Shown here: positions 59,294-64,000 of the stretch, piece after piece
Layout: each line of letters starts with the position of its first letter
How positions within the stretch are numbered: position 1 is the stretch's first letter
Source: Halichondria panicea
Lineage: Eukaryota > Porifera > Demospongiae > Suberitida > Halichondriidae
Assembly: GCF_963675165.1 (NCBI RefSeq)
Contig: NC_087379.1
Location: forward strand, 4,791,442-4,855,441
DNA: 64,000 nt
Direction: 5' to 3'
Translations under genes and position numbers: made by a program
Notes under the pieces: generated by a model
Database searches by the model: none
The model's input: only the letters and a program-made list of their open reading frames with translations
What the model was told of the DNA's origin: nothing

Positions 59294-59696
59294 CTGTATT
59301 TACTTGATTAAACGCCTAGGCGTTTATTTCCTAGCAGCGTCTGTAGAGGGGGCGTTTAAACGAGATGGGCGCTTATTCGAAACGGGCATATTGTTTTGTC
59401 TACTTCAAACTCTTGCTCATCAGCAGTTATTACTCTTCTTGGCTGCTGCCACAGCTCTCAGCTTCAATCTCAAGTCGTAGGAGTGATGTTTCTCCCTCTG
59501 TGTCCTCTCTGCCATCATAAATAGTATCTATTTATTCTATGCTGCCCTTGTTTCAGCTGGTTCCACGTGCTAATTCAGCTCCACCCACAGTGCCACGCCC
59601 ATACAGGGGCGATTATTTAAGAGGGGCGTTTATTGACAAAAGACAGCTTTACTGTGGGCGTTTAAACGAGATGGGCATTTAATCAAGTAAATACGG
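59294..59696. mobile_element. 403-bp MITE, TA target, unit B copy
   Basis: Collinear with 24996-25398; the left end is CTGTATTTACTTG (one C/T change). Confidence 0.78.
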
Positions 59697-59948
59697 TATG
59701 TACTTTGTTAATGAGCAATTACATAATTATTGTACAACAAATTAAGTGGAGTAAACTAATAGTATGACTGATCAGCAAAAAAATAATTGTAGGCGACGAG
59801 GGTGATGGAGCAAACTCATGTGTAACTTTTTGCACTGGAATTTGAACTGTTGGCATCCCTCATGCATTCAGCACCAAGACTCCAAGCTATGCAGCAATGT
59901 AACTAGAATTCACATACATGATTGTATAGTTATCAGCAGAGAGTAGTA

Positions 59949-60181
59949 CAGTACACCCTCGCTATTCCGGCTCTCTGAAGTATGGCCACCTCGATATACC
60001 GGCCATTTGGTTTTTGGTACGGATTGCTAGCTAGATGTTTACTGCACACAAAATTAGTCATTAGATTCGAGGTAAGGTCGTTTTTTAGCCGCAGCTATTT
60101 CTAAAATACAGCCACCTCGCTATTCCAGCCAAGCTGCACTGTCCCAAGGGTGACCGGATTAATTAACGAGAGTCTATACTG
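59949..60181. mobile_element. Pogo-like MITE, unit B copy
   Basis: Collinear with 25651-25883, same 233-bp length and TA flanks. Confidence 0.7.
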
Positions 60182-60462
60182 TAGCTGTAGTGTACCATAA
60201 TTATAGGCTCACCTTGACCTTGTTTGTCTCTTGGTGCATGGTATATAGTCTGACAAAAAGGTATCTACAGATTGCAGAAGGGCGATTGGCTTAGTATTAA
60301 ACTATCCATAGAATTATCTTTTTAAGTGTGAGGCTCTAGTCATGCACAATAGATCTTACGTGGTCCTATAAAGCCATATGATCCTCCAGATCCTGGCAAC
60401 GATATAATTGGTCCACCCTTGCAATAAACGGTCCCCCCTGAGAAACTATAGCCAATGAGAGT

Positions 60463-61160
60463 CAAGGGCGTAGGGAGGGGCAGGGCTTTGGGGGCTGGAG
60501 CCCCCCCTTCCTCTGCAAAAACCACACTAAGAGCCCCACCTTCTCTGATGACTGTCTTCAGCCTGGGAATTACTGGTATAGATTAGTGGCAGACAAACAG
60601 CATGTCCAAGAGCTATATAGCTCTATACTATACTAGTAACTTTGATTCTTCAGTGTAACTATTAAAGCTAGCTAGCTATTAGTAGTATAGCATGCACCAT
60701 TTAATTGAAGCATGCGCAGGTGTGCTATTTCTTGCACATGCGTAATGCACTGTGCAACTGATCAATAATCTACCACAGAGGTTGATTGAGAGCAGCAACT
60801 ATGTCGCAGAAACATTATTTCTCAAGCGTGAGTCAAGGCCAAGCTCTAGTACTGCCAGCCTGAGTACTGATGAAAAGCCAGCAAAGTAACTGATCAGCTA
60901 CATTATCATATACATTGTACATGTAGTTAGCACTGTAAATATTAGCATTGTTTCATACATATTAATTGTTATTACAAGTACAACAAAATTGTAACATCAT
61001 AAATCATTACAAGTACAACCAGACACTCTTGGTACAACAACTATTCTCGGAAATGAGTCATTAATTAGGAGGTGTGGTTTCCGCTCTCCGCGCCAAGTGG
61101 AAGGTGCTTCACACCCTTTCAGCTCAGCCCCCCTTCCTCAAATTCCTGCCTACGCCCCTG
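60463..61160 (+). mobile_element. hAT-like derivative, unit B copy
   Basis: Collinear with 26167-26887 but shorter: TGGACC and a further block are missing after the ATG at about 60801, so the short frame reads MSQKHYFSSVSQG. AGAGT flanks are kept. Confidence 0.6.
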
Positions 61161-61438
61161 AGAGTAGGCTGTAGCAAGCTATAGCACGCGCTATAGCTAG
61201 GCTGCTTGCATGCACATCAATAAATCTTACGTGGCCCCACCCACATTTCTTTGCAAATATTATGTATGCCTACGCTGCTGCAACTAGAGAACGGAGAACG
61301 AAGCACTACTTTGAAAGTCTTACTTGCACTTCAATACTCATTGAGCAGCTATAGATAGCAGTCTAGACAGACACATACGCTACACAAACGCACCGTACCG
61401 TCTATCTCGCTTGCGCATGTCGAGGCATAACTACAAAT

Positions 61439-63738
61439 ATGTTTCACAAGTGGATTGATACAGTAAAACAGACTTCTATACAGGTCACTACTGAAAATGG
61501 CAACAAAGAACACATAGGATGTGATCATTTCGTTAATGCTGGTGGACCCTGGGCTTCTCAACTGGCTTTGATGGCTGGAATTAGAGACCCCACTCACTCT
61601 AACAGAGTCATGCGTGCCCCCCTCCCAGTGAAACCACGGCGACGGTGTGTGTTTGTCATAAAATGCCCGGATCTCATCACTGAAGAATTCCCTATGCTTA
61701 TTAATATTGATGGCACATATTTACGAAAGGAAGGAGTACAAAACACTTTCATATGTGGAGTGAGGACCCCTGAGGTATGCACATGATAATAAAATAATTT
61801 CGTACTAGGAAAAGGGTCCAAATGCTAGAATTGTAGTTTGTTCTATCTTCTTTATAGCCCCAGAACATAATTATGCAGGAGCCATAATTATATCTAAGAC
61901 TCCAGACTTCTTAGTAATTCGACTGACAGTACAGTATAAAGATTTGGTTTTATGCTTTATGTACATGCATGTAATTGAAAATAAAGATGTACACATACGT
62001 AGAATTTCCACACCGTGTGTAGTGTTCCCCCCAGATGAGGTGCACGTACATTATTTTTCTTGCAGCACCTGGATCACGATGACCTTGAGTTAGAAGTGGA
62101 CTATTCACTGTTTGACGAGTATGCGTGGCCTAGTATTGCACACAGGGTACCGGCATTTGAATCTTTGAAGGTGGCAGTCAACATACTTTGTGTGCTTGTA
62201 CATTGTATGTAATACAGTGAGTTGAGCCCCTATCTTTGGGAGTAGACCTTCCTTGTCCATATCAGTAAAAAATTGTCCCCATTTATGAGGTTAAAAATGA
62301 TGATCACCATTTATATGCAAAAGGGTTCGAGAAGCCTCTTTTGTATAGGATCAGCCTGTGCAGTTACTAATTAATTAGCAAGCGATCGTATTTGTATAAT
62401 CAGGAGCACATTACAGTCTCGGGAATCGCATCTCATGCAAATTTGCAAAGCATGACCTCATATGCAAAACCGCTAAGTGGGTGATGATCATCAGCGTGCG
62501 TGAGCTGACGGTGCACTTTTACCAAGCATAGGTCAATAAAAATGAAAATCTACAGCTAGCTAGTTAACTATAGGCCTGGTAGTAAGCTCTCTCTTCTAAG
62601 AACCCCAGTAAGACTCCTAGTATGTGTTAGTCTAGGTCTAGCAAACTTTCTCTTTACATGGATATGCTCCTCTTTTAGAATTTTCTGTACCTCACCAATG
62701 ACAGTCTCTTCCATGATGTATACCAACATCCATCAAAGACCTAGCTATTCCCTTTAGCTCTTTTTGGCTCAACCTAGCTCTCCTGCTGCTGCACTACACA
62801 AAATCTGTTCATAATGATAATCACATGCAGGCTGACCGCGGTCTGATTTCCACACCCATGTAGAGTTAAAAGCTCCTTCTGTAATGTGCTCCTGGTATAA
62901 TGAAAGCACCGTGGGTGCTGATGCCTCGGTGGAGTTACATAACATAAAGCTAATAGCTTTTATATACACATGATGAACATTTTTGCATTAATTTTGCTAC
63001 ATGCATTCTCAAAGAGTGGGTAATGATCAACCATGATTGTTGTTAAACGATCGATGCCAAAGTTTAAATCTAAAACTAATGGCTGCATCAGCAGGCCTTT
63101 CAGCTTTCTTCTCACTCTTGCAGTTATACCAATAGTTAGCTAGCGTTCTAATGCAGAGCTATAACTACTAAGTAGAGTAGCAACACTCGGTAAACAAGTT
63201 TGGCTACGTGCTCTTCTGAAAAGGCTGCAATAGCATTCCAAGTAAGCAAATAAAGAACGAAGCATTATTTTTCAAATCCACAAATTAAAACCCAAGAAAA
63301 TATATGACTAGAAGCCTATAGAAACTCTTACTTGCACTTCATTGATCCTTGAGCAGCTGTAGCAGTCTACACAAACACACACACAGACACAGACACAAAC
63401 ACACTACCGTATACCTCGCTTGCGCATGTACACTGAGGCATAATAATTGATAATTGATAGAGCCTCTCTTTGTCTGTTTGCAGTTGCAAAGTGCTTGGGC
63501 TGGTTACTATGATTACAACACTCTGGATCAAAACGCAATTATCGGGAGGCACCCTGTCATTAATAACTTGGTATTTGCCAATGGCTTTAGTGGCCATGGC
63601 ATACAACAGTCACCAGCTGTAGGTAGAGCAGTTAGCGAGATTGTTTTAGATGGTTGTTCGCACTCTATTGATCTCAGTAGATTTTCCTTTGAAAGAGTTG
63701 TGAATGGTCAGCCATACAAAGAAAAAAACATTGTGTAA
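61439..63738 (+). CDS. FOXRED1: FOXRED1-like 3' exons, unit B copy
   Basis: Exons about 61439-61774, 62066-62170 and 63484-63738, all open and phase 0. The protein differs from the unit A copy at only a few residues (for example MAGIRDP against MTGIGDP, RRRC against RRRY, AWAGYY against AWTGYY). At each of these the B residue or the A residue can match the human protein (MAG and AWAGYY match in B; RRRY matches in A). The FAD-binding N-terminal exons are absent here too, so the truncation predates the duplication. Function as an oxidoreductase is unlikely without that half, unless an upstream exon is joined in from a distance. Confidence 0.7.
62921..63441. mobile_element. ATGCCTCGGTG-ended TIR element, unit B FOXRED1-like intron
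   Basis: Collinear with 28645-29158; the right end is CACTGAGGCAT (one base changed). Confidence 0.65.
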
Positions 63739-64000
63739 GAGAGATTTTTTTTATACATATTCTTACGCCAAACTTCATTCAGATGTGTCTTTAATTTTTG
63801 TGTGTAATCTTCACCCTAACGGTTTGAATTGGGAATGGAAGTAGTTGAACAATGCTGAGTGGACATAATTAAAGGATTTCGAATGCGAGGCTCTCGAATT
63901 GTGACATGATTGTGACATCATTATAGATCGCAAACGAAACACACGCAAAGAGCTATAGTGATGATACACACTGTATCCTTGCTGTTTACGTGACGTGCTA
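63739..64000. other. 3' flank of FOXRED1-like copy B
   Basis: Non-coding; matches 29456 to about 29720. Homology with unit A continues to the window edge, so the duplication may go further. Confidence 0.65.

Larger units (their letters stand above)
45028..64000. repeat. Duplicated unit B (second copy of 1 to about 29720)
   Basis: Starts CTTGCCAGAATATCTAGACC, the same as position 1, and stays collinear to the window end. The block 58786-64000 is nearly identical to 24488-29720. The part 45028-54208 is collinear but shorter than 1-19909, because of several deletions in B and insertions in A. Flank of the left border: 3'-to-5' end of gene 5 upstream region (44898-45027). Confidence 0.93.

Noticed and set aside
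60340-60525. Gly/Pro-rich minus-strand frame in unit B
   Set aside because: It overlaps the end of the hAT-like element, has no partner exon, and its start depends on element sequence.
1-64000. tRNA, rRNA or other structured RNA genes
   Set aside because: No convincing tRNA cloverleaf or rRNA segment was seen by eye; a covariance-model scan would be needed to exclude divergent ones.

Overview
This is a eukaryotic window: genes are split by GT-AG introns, coding is interrupted by AT-rich non-coding DNA, and there are many TIR/hairpin elements, microsatellites and an LTR retrotransposon. The proteins are animal types (secreted astacin metalloproteases with EGF and CUB modules; a FOXRED1-like mitochondrial oxidoreductase). 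The compact introns, astacin/EGF/CUB family expansion and base composition suggest an early-branching metazoan, most likely a demosponge; the species assignment is inference.

Layout. 1-2295: non-coding DNA with one GGGGCGAGCG-ended element. 2296-6768 (-): intact 11-exon astacin/CUB/EGF(x8)/CUB/CUB gene (gene 1). 7597-24599 (+): a head-to-head partner astacin gene (gene 2), now a pseudogene with a frame-broken catalytic exon; its introns hold at least five TIR or hairpin elements, an OB-fold/zinc-ribbon coding fragment (13402-14079) and a 4.58-kb Ty3/gypsy element (19910-24487). 24600-29455: DNA transposon derivatives and the 3' exons of a FOXRED1-like gene. 30079-31849 (-): gene 3, a broken copy of gene 4. 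36105-39981 (-): intact gene 4. 41563-44809 (-): intact gene 5.

45028-64000 is a second copy (unit B) of 1 to about 29720 (unit A). The right part (retrotransposon to FOXRED1) is nearly identical. The left part of B has lost several kilobases, reducing gene 1 to two end fragments and removing the catalytic exon of gene 2. The retrotransposon sits at the same ATTGT target duplication in both units and shares two reading-frame lesions, so it was inserted and damaged before the duplication. Because A and B align, many transposon insertions can be read with an empty site in the other copy.

The three intact genes have total exon lengths divisible by three with conserved intron phases. Each has a hydrophobic N-terminus, a basic cleavage site, the zinc motif HExxHxxGFxHE, a SIMHY Met-turn and CUB/EGF tails; genes 1, 4 and 5 each have a TATA-like box 75-90 bp before the ATG. 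They are inferred to be secreted proteases for extracellular matrix or growth-factor processing. The most unusual item is the RPA-like OB-fold/zinc-ribbon ORF nested inside two sets of terminal inverted repeats.
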